64,000 bases of DNA from Vibrio coralliirubri (GTDB taxonomy: Bacteria > Pseudomonadota > Gammaproteobacteria > Enterobacterales > Vibrionaceae), in assembly GCF_024347375.1 (NCBI RefSeq), contig NZ_AP025471.1, positions 1,302,001 through 1,366,000 of the forward strand. Direction: 5' to 3'. The notes below the pieces were generated by a model. That model searched no databases. It had not been told where the DNA came from and saw only the letters and a program-made list of their open reading frames with translations. Below are positions 47,725-57,303 of this stretch, piece by piece (position 1 is the stretch's first letter; every line of letters begins with the position of its first letter). The position numbers and the translations under genes are program-made.

Positions 47725-47800
47725 TGGTGGGTCGTGCAGGATTCGAACCTGCGACCAATTGATTAAAAGTCAACTGCTCTACCAACTGAGCTAACGACCC
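47725..47800 (-). tRNA. tRNA-Lys (UUU)
   Basis: 76 nt with CCA. Starts GGGTCGTTAGCTCAGTTGGT; anticodon loop CTTTTAA (TTT). Confidence 0.95.
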
Positions 47801-47820
47801 TTTTTACTTCTTGAAGGAAG

Positions 47821-47896
47821 TGGTATCCCGTAGGGGAGTCGAACCCCTGTTACCGCCGTGAAAGGGCGGTGTCCTAGGCCTCTAGACGAACGGGAC
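47821..47896 (-). tRNA. tRNA-Glu (UUC)
   Basis: 76 nt with CCA. Starts GTCCCGTTCGTCTAGAGGCC; anticodon loop CTTTCAC (TTC). First tRNA after 16S. Confidence 0.95.
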
Positions 47897-48018
47897 ACTG
47901 CAATTTATCTCTACTTTAAAAGCAGAAACAAACTTTGAAGAACCTTGGGAGTTCTTCATCTCTTTTTCTTTTTAAACCTAATCAATCTGTGTGGGTACTC
48001 ATCAAAGATATCTTCGTA

Positions 48019-49573
<1,555 letters not shown>

Positions 49574-49857
49574 AAAGTTTTGATTACCTAAATTAATAGG
49601 TGTGACTCAACGAATACTGACTTCAAAACTAATATTCATTCGAAAATGAACATGTAATTCTAAAGCTATTACCCCTCTCTTCTTAAATAAATAGGAACAG
49701 AATGGTAATGAATTGACTGTGCCGAATAACTACAAGTAGTTAAACGTATTGGTCACTCAGTTCATTGAAATCAATTTTGATTCCGAAGAATCTGTTTTAT
49801 CTAACGATAAAACCTTTTGATATTCATCAACGAGTGCCCACACAGATTGATAGGTTT

Positions 49858-49872
49858 AAATTGTTAAAGAGC
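49858..49872 (-). promoter_or_regulatory. boxA antitermination site in 16S leader
   Basis: GCTCTTTAACAATTT on the minus strand, about 285 bases before mature 16S. Confidence 0.7.
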
Positions 49873-49924
49873 TTTGCTTATCGAAACTTTCTTTTTACAA
49901 AGAAACCCTTGAAAGCGGACGTGA

Positions 49925-49952
49925 ATTCTAGCGATTTAATCTTAAGTGTCAA
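49925..49952 (-). promoter_or_regulatory. rRNA operon promoter P2
   Basis: On the minus strand TTGACA (49952-49947), a 16-base spacer, then TAGAAT (49930-49925). Confidence 0.65.
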
Positions 49953-50040
49953 ACACTTTTTAAAATTAATTTGTTTCGAACTTTCCGTCTTACTGATTAC
50001 CACTGAAGCCTTATGGCGTCTGCCGTGTCAGTGAGGCGGC

Positions 50041-50100
50041 ATTATAGAGATCATCGAAAACATGGCAACCCCTTTTTTGATAAAAATTCAAAAAAGTTGC
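50041..50100 (-). promoter_or_regulatory. rRNA operon promoter P1 with UP element
   Basis: On the minus strand TTGCCA (50068-50063), a 16-base spacer, and a perfect TATAAT (50046-50041), followed by the GC-rich discriminator GCCGCC expected of stringently controlled rrn promoters. Upstream, 50069-50100 is rich in A and T runs (TTTTTTGAATTTTTATC), fitting an UP element. Confidence 0.8.
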
Positions 50101-50169
50101 TTAAGTGTCTACTTTTACGTCAAAAGCCTCTTTCACAGGTCAAAGCTCATACAATTACAGGCATATCAC

Positions 50170-50694
50170 TTAAAATTTCGCGACTAGATCTTTCGAAAAT
50201 GCCTCTATATCTAGTTCAATACTCCATTTATCACTCAGTTCTACGATGTTATCTAGCGACTGCTGAACCGTTTTTATCGTCAAAGTATTATTGTCTAGGT
50301 CGTATACCTGTTTTTGCGTAGTGTAATAGAAGTAAAGGATAGTCAGTGCATCTCGGTCGCCTTGTTCCGCTTTTGGCTGAATACGCTTGAGCTTACGATA
50401 GATTTGATTGTGGATTTGTTTCAGGTTCCAAACATAAAGCGCTTCTTTGAAATACTCATGCCCTTTCACTCGGCTTGCGATAAACGCATTCAAAGCGACA
50501 GATAAGATCACCCCAAGTACGTTCAAATGAAAGTTTCCTGTCGATTCACCAGTGATTGAAGTCGCCGAGCCAAACAATTCAATCAGAATGGTGCCGAATA
50601 CGATGGCAAACAATGCAAGTGACCCAACTAATGACACCAGTAACAGGTTCATCTTCTTTCTATATTCTTCTTTATTAATCTTCTGTAACTTCAT
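50170..50694 (-). CDS. Small membrane protein, DUF3087-like
   Basis: 174 aa. Basic N terminus (MKLQKINKEEYRKKMN), two hydrophobic helices (about 17-40 and 55-75), and a cytoplasmic helical domain with KQIHNQIYRKLKRIQPKAEQGDRDALTILYFYY, split over residues 95-130. Resembles the DUF3087 family of marine gammaproteobacteria from memory. No function known. It starts upstream of, and divergent from, trmY. Confidence 0.65.
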   Translation of the reverse strand: MKLQKINKEEYRKKMNLLLVSLVGSLALFAIVFGTILIELFGSATSITGESTGNFHLNVLGVILSVALNAFIASRVKGHEYFKEALYVWNLKQIHNQIYRKLKRIQPKAEQGDRDALTILYFYYTTQKQVYDLDNNTLTIKTVQQSLDNIVELSDKWSIELDIEAFSKDLVAKF

Positions 50695-50949
50695 CGACTA
50701 CTTCCTTCTGCAAGCCACCTAATAATTTGCGCATACTATCTATGTAAACATTGGTTCGCTTCAACCCTTACCGTCTTGTAATGTGGTCATTCTCTATTTA
50801 ATACTCAAAGTTCGCGGGTTGGTGCTAAGTGCAACTCCATTTGACTTCATTAATAGAAAAGAGTTACATACCGCCACAATTTTGGTTATTCATCAATTCA
50901 TGTTGATAAAGTCCGTTTCGCTTTATCACATACTGACAAGGTACATTCT

Positions 50950-51549
50950 ATGCGTTCATTTGTATTACGCGCTCGCGCAGCCCCTACAGAGAGCAAACTT
51001 ATCTTAGAAGGTGTTGGGCAAGACGCTCATACTGAGATTCTGGCTCATACTCTGATGAACACGATCTTCGTCGCTCAATCTCATCTTGAGAATGTCACCG
51101 TGCACCTTGTATTAGAAAGTACTAAAGACTTCTCACGTACGATCACTTTCGATTCAAATGAAATCACCAACATTGGCGGCTTTCATGAATCGGCATTGTT
51201 ATCAGCGGTAGTAAGAGCGGTTGATGCTTCTCAAGGTATGACCAAAGAGCAGACTCGTCAGGTTGAACCGGGGATCGTCGTTCGCACTATGAGCTTTGAA
51301 AAATTAGTGAAAGAACTAGCTGAAGAGCACCAGCTATACATGATGGATAAGAAGGGTGACTTTATCCGTGATGCAGAGATTGCTGAAAACCCATGTTTCC
51401 TTCTGACTGACCACATCCCTATGCCGAAGAAAAGCTACAACAGCTTAAAGCGCTTAGGAACAGAAAAGATCAGCTTAGGCCCGAACATGCTGTTTGCTTC
51501 TCAGTGCGTTGTGTTGATCAATAATGAGCTGGATATTCGCGGTTTCTAG
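50950..51549 (+). CDS. trmY: tRNA pseudouridine(54) N1-methyltransferase-like protein TrmY
   Basis: 199 aa SPOUT-class protein (COG1901). Starts MRSFVLRARAAPTESKLILE and ends with GPNMLFASQCVVLINNELD, where the SPOUT knot region (LTDHIPMPKKSYNSLKRLG; ISLGPNMLFAS) binds SAM. In archaea TrmY methylates pseudouridine 54 of tRNA; bacterial homologues occur in Vibrio and relatives and their substrate is less certain. ATG 50950 with CAAGGTACATTCT upstream. Monocistronic with a good terminator. Confidence 0.85.
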   Translation: MRSFVLRARAAPTESKLILEGVGQDAHTEILAHTLMNTIFVAQSHLENVTVHLVLESTKDFSRTITFDSNEITNIGGFHESALLSAVVRAVDASQGMTKEQTRQVEPGIVVRTMSFEKLVKELAEEHQLYMMDKKGDFIRDAEIAENPCFLLTDHIPMPKKSYNSLKRLGTEKISLGPNMLFASQCVVLINNELDIRGF

Positions 51550-51575
51550 CCCGATGAGACACAGCCATAATTAGC

Positions 51576-51608
51576 AAAGCCCGGTTATTCACCGGGCTTT
51601 TGATTTTT
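51576..51608 (+). terminator. Terminator of trmY
   Basis: AAAGCCCGG and CCGGGCTTT flank TTATTCA, followed by TGATTTTT. Confidence 0.82.
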
Positions 51609-51654
51609 GGGTTACCGATATTTGCTTTGCTCAACTTATTGCAAACTTGCCTCG

Positions 51655-51957
51655 TCACATCAGGTCTCGCATTAACGTCTCATATTGCTCAGACACCAAA
51701 ACCACCAAGTGATTGAGTTCTTTTGCATCTTCCTCTGCCAGTAAAAGTTGCCAATCCGTCTGTTGACCACTTTCATCTCGCCCAACCACTTTGGTGTTCC
51801 CTTGTTCAGTCTCAAACGATAGATGACTAAAATCCGTATCGTGGTGTTCATGAGACTCTAAAATTTCAAACTCTAGATTCCCTGTTGGCTTTACCTGAAT
51901 GTGTGCATGAAAATGCTGCTGATTCTGTAACTCATACTCCCTGTGTATTGCGAACAT
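51655..51957 (-). CDS. Hypothetical protein, 100 aa
   Basis: Starts ATG 51957 with a very good GGAGGGAGT just upstream. MFAIHREYELQNQQHFHAHI opens a beta-rich, His/Glu-rich protein ending in a helix (AEEDAKELNHLVVLVSEQYE). No signal peptide or membrane segment. I do not recognise the family. The strong ribosome-binding site and protein-like composition argue that it is real. Confidence 0.6.
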   Translation of the reverse strand: MFAIHREYELQNQQHFHAHIQVKPTGNLEFEILESHEHHDTDFSHLSFETEQGNTKVVGRDESGQQTDWQLLLAEEDAKELNHLVVLVSEQYETLMRDLM

Positions 51958-52339
51958 ACTCCCTCCTATCAACCTTAATCTAAGCTCGAAAGCGATCTGT
52001 TATAAATTACCTGCTCCTTAGGTTGTAACCCTTAGACAGCACGTATTTATACAAAGTGTAGGCATTAGATTTTAGCGCTAGGGCAAAATCAGCCTGCTGT
52101 TTGATACTAGACAAAATAACGATGAGTATTGTGACACTTAGATTGATATTTCTTGACGGTCGTAACCCATCTCAACATCTCCAAAAAACCACAAAGCATG
52201 CAATTTATAAAACTTGCGCTTCGTTCCATTTCTGCCCGTGGTTGGTCTGACCTTTACCCATTAATGGAGATTCTGCTCCAAGCTTATGATTCTACAGTTA
52301 TACTTCTGATAATTTCGGTGAATTATTTTAAGGGAATAT
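51958..52339. other. Divergent intergenic region, no gene seen
   Basis: 382 bases between divergent genes. A frame opening at 52153 overlaps the next gene and lacks support. Promoters for both sides must lie here; none could be assigned with confidence. Confidence 0.5.
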
Positions 52340-53542
52340 ATGTCAATTTTTACCGTATTCTTCTGTGGCACAGGATCAAACTCAGAAGACAACAATCACA
52401 AAAACTATGTTTCTGGCGAATTGATTTCGACGCTAGCGAAGAATACGACTGGCAGAGACATGATTGACTACATCCAAGTGGATGGCGTTGGCAGTGGGAA
52501 TCAAAACGAATGGTTGAAGCAAGGCAAAGATGACACGTACTCCGGAGTTAAGGGAACGTTGCTAGGCAAAGGTATCGACAGCAACATGCGCCATGTGCTG
52601 AATATCTTGCGCGGAAGCCAACAAGATAAGAATGACTACATGAAGCGAGCTAAAGGCCTGCTCAGTGAATCTCGCCCAGAAAAGTCCGCTTGGCCTTTCG
52701 CAACCAACCAAAAATATCAGGATTGGTTGAAAGACTCACAAGCACTGGCAGCCGATCTAAAACAAGGTATCGCGGCTCGCCAACAGAACATAGCGATTGA
52801 ACGCCAAACCAAGCCCATTAGCCAAGTTAACATCGTAGGTTGGAGCCGTGGTGGTGTGAGTTGCTTTGAATTGGCGAACCGAATGCTCAAAGATCCCAAG
52901 CTTAGCCATATTCCCGTCAACATCTTTGCGTGTGACCCCGTGCCCGGCGGGATGAACGCATTCAAGGACTACAAATTACTGGGCAAAAACGTCAAACAAA
53001 TCGTATGTGTTTTTGCTGAAGACGAACGTTCATTGGCTTTCAAGGCGAGAATGCCTCGCTTATCCCCTTCTACTCAATATTACACCACCTACATGCCCGG
53101 CCGACACGGCACTTTGGTAGGGAATGCGAATACTTCCGGCGGAAGCAAAGGCGCGGGATTACTTACCGGCCCAGGACTGGTGACAAGAGATTTCATGGAA
53201 AAGGTATTAACCGGTTGGGGCACGCAGCTTAAACCAAGTACGACATTGAACTTCTCTCGACAACGCATTATCGAACTGTACGAGCAAATGCGCAGTCATG
53301 AAGAGTATTTCAATAAAATGCACGGTATGACTTACACAGCTAAGAACCGACTACTATGGACAAGCAAAGATAGAATCGGCCAGCAGAGAGAGCGCCGTTA
53401 TGGTATTCCAATGTATCGTTTTCAGTTTCCCGGCATAACCAACAACTACGGCGATGCGATTAATCGTCACCACTGCGATGTGTTAGCTACCAATGCTTTC
53501 GCTGCGCACGGTACTTCTGCCGCACTACCAAGCCCAGTCTGA
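52340..53542 (+). CDS. Lone alpha/beta-hydrolase, DUF2235/DUF5621-like (possible effector lipase)
   Basis: 400 aa. MSIFTVFFCGTGSN opens with the F-x-G-T-G motif of DUF2235-like hydrolases, followed by a long insertion. The nucleophile elbow is GWSRGG (S169), an Asp follows in FACDPVPGG (D199), and a His is in YMPGRHGTLVG, together a Ser-Asp-His triad. Relatives include type VI phospholipase effectors (Tle family) and a Legionella protein family; none has been shown for this one. No VgrG, PAAR, adaptor or immunity gene is adjacent. ATG 52340 with AAGGGAATAT. No signal peptide. Confidence 0.68.
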   Translation: MSIFTVFFCGTGSNSEDNNHKNYVSGELISTLAKNTTGRDMIDYIQVDGVGSGNQNEWLKQGKDDTYSGVKGTLLGKGIDSNMRHVLNILRGSQQDKNDYMKRAKGLLSESRPEKSAWPFATNQKYQDWLKDSQALAADLKQGIAARQQNIAIERQTKPISQVNIVGWSRGGVSCFELANRMLKDPKLSHIPVNIFACDPVPGGMNAFKDYKLLGKNVKQIVCVFAEDERSLAFKARMPRLSPSTQYYTTYMPGRHGTLVGNANTSGGSKGAGLLTGPGLVTRDFMEKVLTGWGTQLKPSTTLNFSRQRIIELYEQMRSHEEYFNKMHGMTYTAKNRLLWTSKDRIGQQRERRYGIPMYRFQFPGITNNYGDAINRHHCDVLATNAFAAHGTSAALPSPV

Positions 53543-53568
53543 TATTCCTATTTGATAAACAATTAGAC

Positions 53569-53603
53569 AAAAAAAGAGCTCAACTAAGTGAGCTCTTTTT
53601 ATT
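53569..53603. terminator. Bidirectional terminator
   Basis: AAAAAGAGCTCA and TGAGCTCTTTTT form a perfect 12-bp stem with loop ACTAAG, T-rich on both strands, between convergent genes. Confidence 0.85.
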
Positions 53604-53648
53604 ATCTATCTCTTGGTATCGATGGTGTTATCTCACAATCAAGCCTGA

Positions 53649-54749
53649 TTAACCAAAGATGAAGCTGTATAGGAAGCCTGCACCCATCGCCATGCTTAAG
53701 ATAACGAATAGGAATGCTGCAATCATTTGGTTCTTGAAGATTGATTTAAGCAGGATAACTTCCGTTAAACTTGCACCTGCACTACCAATAATCAATGCCA
53801 TTACTGAACCCAGCGCCATACCTTTCTGTACTAGAGCTGCGCTTAGTGGGATTACCGCTTCAGCACGAATGTACAGTGGAATACCAATCACGGCTGCTAC
53901 TGGAATCGCATACCACATACCTTCACCAGCGTACTGTGCAATAAGGTCTGTAGGTATGAAGCCGTAGATGAATGAACCAATCGCGATACCCATCATTAGG
54001 TAAGGGAAAACTTGTTTGAAATCTTTCCAAGTTGAGAACCAAATTCTCATCCAACGGCTAGGTTCTTTCTTCTCTACGATTTCAGCTGTTGCGCTTCCAT
54101 CCGCTGAACAACATGAAACCGTTACTTGTGGCTCTTCTTTTTTAGAATCGCAGCAAGATGTCTCTTTCGCCATTACGGGTGCAGGTTCGCCACATGCACT
54201 TGTACCACATGAAGATTCCGCTTTAGCCGGTGCTGCTTTCTTAGGAGCAGAGTCACCACAGCTAGTGCCACAGCTTGAAGCTGAACCTGTTGATTCATAC
54301 GCTTCAGGTTTTACGTAACGCTCAAAGCCAAGCTTCTCAAGTGCGTAACCAGCCACTACAGACACCGTCATTGCTACAAGGAAGTAGAACACTGCGACTT
54401 GCCAGCCGAACGTAATCACGAACAAACCAATGATCACTGGGTTCAATAGTGGGCTACCGAATAGGAACACCATCATTGGACCGAAACCCGCTCTTGCACG
54501 CAGCAATCCTTTTAGGAAAGGAATGGTCGAACATGAACAGAAAGGTGTAATTGCACCCAATAGTGCAGCAATCACATACCCCTTACCATTACGTGAGCTC
54601 AGGATAGATTGAATCTTTTCTGGTGTAAGGAACTCTTGAAGAATCCCAACAATGTAGCTGATTGCTAAGAAAAGGATAATTAGCTCTACTGCTAAGAAAG
54701 CGAACATATCAAGTGCGTCTTTTAGCATTGTTAACATTTCATTGCTCAT
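53649..54749 (-). CDS. ArsP/YraQ-family permease with Cys-rich cytoplasmic insert
   Basis: 366 aa from ATG 54749 (GGAGTTAATT upstream). Two blocks of four to five membrane helices: residues about 10-135, with the ArsP hallmark TPFCSCSTIPF (C71, C73), and about 240-366. They are joined by a polar loop (about 145-230) with four Cys pairs: C160/C164, C181/C186, C199/C200, C213/C214. The family exports organoarsenicals or is linked to metal efflux. The Cys-rich loop should bind soft metals or arsenic(III). Divergent from an ArsR repressor gene. Confidence 0.85.
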   Translation of the reverse strand: MSNEMLTMLKDALDMFAFLAVELIILFLAISYIVGILQEFLTPEKIQSILSSRNGKGYVIAALLGAITPFCSCSTIPFLKGLLRARAGFGPMMVFLFGSPLLNPVIIGLFVITFGWQVAVFYFLVAMTVSVVAGYALEKLGFERYVKPEAYESTGSASSCGTSCGDSAPKKAAPAKAESSCGTSACGEPAPVMAKETSCCDSKKEEPQVTVSCCSADGSATAEIVEKKEPSRWMRIWFSTWKDFKQVFPYLMMGIAIGSFIYGFIPTDLIAQYAGEGMWYAIPVAAVIGIPLYIRAEAVIPLSAALVQKGMALGSVMALIIGSAGASLTEVILLKSIFKNQMIAAFLFVILSMAMGAGFLYSFIFG

Positions 54750-54806
54750 AATTAACTCCAAACTGGATTGAAGGTCGGGCTCTATGAGAAAAGTAACCAA
54801 CCCTTT

Positions 54807-54826
54807 ATTTCGAATATTCTCGAATT
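54807..54826. promoter_or_regulatory. ArsR-type operator, site 1 (imperfect)
   Basis: ATTTCGAATATTCTCGAATT: inverted repeat, weakest of the three, closest to the permease start. Confidence 0.6.
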
Positions 54827-54856
54827 ATAGAAATAAACAGCTCCAGATCAAGCTTT

Positions 54857-54876
54857 ATTTCGATAAAAATCGAAAT
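54857..54876. promoter_or_regulatory. ArsR-type operator, site 2
   Basis: ATTTCGATAAAAATCGAAAT is an 8+4+8 perfect inverted repeat in the middle of the divergent region. Confidence 0.75.
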
Positions 54877-54943
54877 GATTTTCGAAAACACAGTTTTTCA
54901 ATGACTTATACAGACACCGTTTTTAAATTTGAATTCGACATAC

Positions 54944-54963
54944 ATTTCGACTAACATCGAAAT
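54944..54963. promoter_or_regulatory. ArsR-type operator, site 3
   Basis: ATTTCGACTAACATCGAAAT, inverted repeat of the same half-site, 19 bases before the arsR start. Suggests autoregulation. Confidence 0.75.
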
Positions 54964-54982
54964 TAAATCTTGAGGAGTTAAT

Positions 54983-55279
54983 ATGAACTTAGAAGTCGTT
55001 GCGAAAGCACTTAAAGAGTTGGGGCACCCTATTCGCCTAACCATTTATAAGAGTGTCGTTAAAGCTGGCTACCAAGGCATTGCAGTTGGCGGCCTACAAG
55101 AAGAGCTAGGCATTCCCGGTTCTACCTTGTCTCACCACATATCAAGCTTGGCGTCTGCGGGCCTAATAAGCCAAAGACGAGAAGGAAGAACTCTATTCTG
55201 CGTGGCGGAGTATGAATGCCTAGAAGGTGTGATTGATTTCTTACAAGACGAGTGTTGCGTAAATGAACAGTGCAACTAA
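54983..55279 (+). CDS. ArsR-family transcriptional repressor
   Basis: 98 aa winged helix-turn-helix (LGHPIRLTIYKSVVKAG; LGIPGSTLSHHISSLASAGLI; RREGRTLFCVAE). No CxC in the DNA-binding helix; instead Cys cluster at the C terminus (DECCVNEQCN: C92, C93, C98 approximately), a possible metalloid site. Three matching inverted repeats lie between it and the permease. GAGGAGTTAAT precedes ATG 54983. Its 3' end overlaps the sigma-factor gene by 17 bases. Confidence 0.88.
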   Translation: MNLEVVAKALKELGHPIRLTIYKSVVKAGYQGIAVGGLQEELGIPGSTLSHHISSLASAGLISQRREGRTLFCVAEYECLEGVIDFLQDECCVNEQCN

Positions 55280-55877
55280 TGCACCTTTGAACGAGGCACC
55301 TTTGAATAAGGCACCTTTGAAGCTCGAGCAAGTCTGGGCCGAGTATCAGCAAGCATTAAAGTCATTCCTGCATTCAAAGGTCAACAATTCTGCGGATGTA
55401 GACGACTTGCTCCAAGATATCTTGATTAAGACCTATCAGAACTTAGACAAGGTACAAGATGCGAGCAGTGTTAAGGCTTGGCTGTTCCAGTTAGCCAACA
55501 ACACCATTATCGACTTCTACCGTAAGCATGCACGCCAACAACGTGATAGCCAAATTGATGCTGAAGATCTGTGGTTTACCGATTTAGACCACGACTCTGA
55601 ATTTAAGCAGAAGCTTTCATTGTGTATTGAACCTTTTATTCAGGCATTGCCAGAACAAAGTTCATCGCTACTACTTGCGGTCGACATTAAAGGTCAAAGC
55701 CAGAAAGAGATCGCAGAAGCGCAGAATGTCAGCTACTCAACGGTTAAATCCCGTGTGCAAAAAAGCCGTGGTGATCTTAAGAACCTGTTTGAAGAGTGTT
55801 GTAACTTGTCCCTTGATCAACAAGGCAATGTGATTGATTGCGAGCTTAAGCCGAACGCCAGCTGCGGCAAGTGTTAA
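55263..55877 (+). CDS. SigZ-like RNA polymerase sigma factor
   Basis: 204 aa, ECF-type. Region 2 (HSKVNNSADVDDLLQDILIKTYQNLD; WLFQLANNTIIDFYRKH) and region 4 (LPEQSSSLLLAVDIKGQSQKEIAEAQNVSYSTVKSRVQKSR) are complete. Closest to SigZ-type factors. The N terminus holds three repeats, APLNE-APLNK-APLKL. The C terminus has CCNLSL and CELKPNASCGKC, a Cys cluster that may sense metal. No anti-sigma gene adjacent; overlap with arsR implies the repressor controls its synthesis. Confidence 0.86.
   Translation: MNSATNAPLNEAPLNKAPLKLEQVWAEYQQALKSFLHSKVNNSADVDDLLQDILIKTYQNLDKVQDASSVKAWLFQLANNTIIDFYRKHARQQRDSQIDAEDLWFTDLDHDSEFKQKLSLCIEPFIQALPEQSSSLLLAVDIKGQSQKEIAEAQNVSYSTVKSRVQKSRGDLKNLFEECCNLSLDQQGNVIDCELKPNASCGKC
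55281..55325 (+). repeat. 15-bp in-frame tandem repeat at the start of the sigma-factor gene
   Basis: GCACCTTTGAACGAG, GCACCTTTGAATAAG and GCACCTTTGAAGCTC follow each other directly. Copy number could vary between strains without breaking the frame. Confidence 0.88.
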
Positions 55878-55954
55878 TCGTTACATCGAATCCGTTATTT
55901 CAATAGAACAAAGCCAGCAATTGTGAAGTGACCCCGTAAAGTTGGACATTTCTG

Positions 55955-56740
55955 TTAAGCGGCTTTCAAGGCCTGAGTTCGATATTCTATCGGAGTCAGG
56001 CCTTTTAGTTTCACTTTTATACGTTTGGTATTGTAGTACTCGATGTATTCTTTAATCTGCTCTATCAGAGCATCTGCATCTTCAAAGCTTTGGTTGTGAT
56101 ACATCTCGGTTTTGAGTAAAGCAAAAAAGTTTTCAGCAACAGCATTATCCAAGCAGTTACCTTTTCTCGACATGCTTTGCGTTAACCCACTCTCCGCTAC
56201 CTTTTTCTGATACTGTCGATGGCGATATTGCCAACCTTGATCGCTATGTATAATTGGCTTTGAGTTGGGTTTAAGCGTTGATATAGCTTCCGTCAGCATA
56301 TCTGTGACAAGCGGCAAGCAGGCATTTTTGGCCACTCTATAAGCAACCACCTCCTGAGTAAACAAGTCGACAACGGGAGATAAGTATACTTTCTGCTCTT
56401 TGACTTTGAACTCCGTGACATCAGTTACCCACTTTTCATCGGGTTGAGTCGCACTAAAATCTCTTTCAAGAACGTTGGGAGCAGCTTTTCCTGACTCTCC
56501 TCGGTATGAACGATACTTTTTAATCCTGACCGTCGATTTAAGGTTGAGCTGAGCCATAAGCCTTTGAACCGTTTTGTGATTAAGCACGAACCCCTGATTC
56601 TTTAGTTCCAAGTGAATACGGCGGTAGCCGTATCGCCCCTTATGTTCATGATAAATTGACTTTATCAACCGCAGCTCACGTTCGTAGCTATTTTGGCGCT
56701 TGCTCGTTTGAGCCTGATAATAAAAGACACTTTTTGCCAA
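55955..56740 (-). CDS. IS3-family transposase OrfB, copy 2
   Basis: Identical at protein level to the OrfB at 3648-4433: HTH_21-like segment, DDE catalytic core, expressed through the A8 frameshift from OrfA. Intact, so the element is potentially active. Confidence 0.93.
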   Translation of the reverse strand: MAKSVFYYQAQTSKRQNSYERELRLIKSIYHEHKGRYGYRRIHLELKNQGFVLNHKTVQRLMAQLNLKSTVRIKKYRSYRGESGKAAPNVLERDFSATQPDEKWVTDVTEFKVKEQKVYLSPVVDLFTQEVVAYRVAKNACLPLVTDMLTEAISTLKPNSKPIIHSDQGWQYRHRQYQKKVAESGLTQSMSRKGNCLDNAVAENFFALLKTEMYHNQSFEDADALIEQIKEYIEYYNTKRIKVKLKGLTPIEYRTQALKAA

Positions 56741-56793
56741 CTGTAGAGTGTGCAGTAAGTGCTTTAATGGGTACTTGCCTTTAAGAGTTAGAG

Positions 56794-57303
56794 CTATGAC
56801 CGCTTTTTCTTTGTTCGACGGTTTTTTTTCTGCTCCAACTCTTCCAACTTTTTTAGAACGGCATTCTCGGTTCGTAAGTAGACCAACTCCTCTTTTAGCT
56901 CCTCAAGTGTCATTTCATTATCAGGCTTAGTGGTACGTTGAGGTTGCTGTTTCATTGAGGGTCTTCCTTTCTGGCGCATTTCGAGCCCCTTGATACCGAG
57001 CTCATTAAATCGTTTAAGCCAGACAGAGAGTATTCCAGGGGATGAGAGGTTTAATACAGCGCTAGTGTGCGTGAGAGACCATTCATTCGTCCACATTAAA
57101 TTCAATGCTTTTCGTTTTGTTTGAGCAGTCGCGGCATGATTAGTTGGTAAAAATGAATCAGTACCATGGATGGCAAAGACTTGAGCCCAATACCGTATCT
57201 GCCTTGAAGAAATTGAATATTGTTTTGCTAAGTAGAGAGATGACGTGCCATCTAAGTATTGCTTAGCAATGATACATTTTAGCTCTCGGCTATATTTGGA
57301 CAT
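56794..57303 (-). CDS. IS3-family transposase OrfA, copy 2
   Basis: 169 aa, identical to the OrfA of copy 1, with two HTH segments and C-terminal coiled coil. The same hairpin covers its ribosome-binding site (57304-57343). Confidence 0.93.
   Translation of the reverse strand: MSKYSRELKCIIAKQYLDGTSSLYLAKQYSISSRQIRYWAQVFAIHGTDSFLPTNHAATAQTKRKALNLMWTNEWSLTHTSAVLNLSSPGILSVWLKRFNELGIKGLEMRQKGRPSMKQQPQRTTKPDNEMTLEELKEELVYLRTENAVLKKLEELEQKKNRRTKKKRS

Noticed and set aside
52153..52467. 104-codon frame overlapping the lone hydrolase gene
   Set aside because: Starts with TTG, lacks a ribosome-binding site, and its second half is an out-of-frame reading of the better supported gene at 52340.
53659..54612. 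Antisense frames over the ArsP-like permease gene
   Set aside because: Mirror-image frames of a real gene with Cys-rich codons; no ribosome-binding sites or domains.
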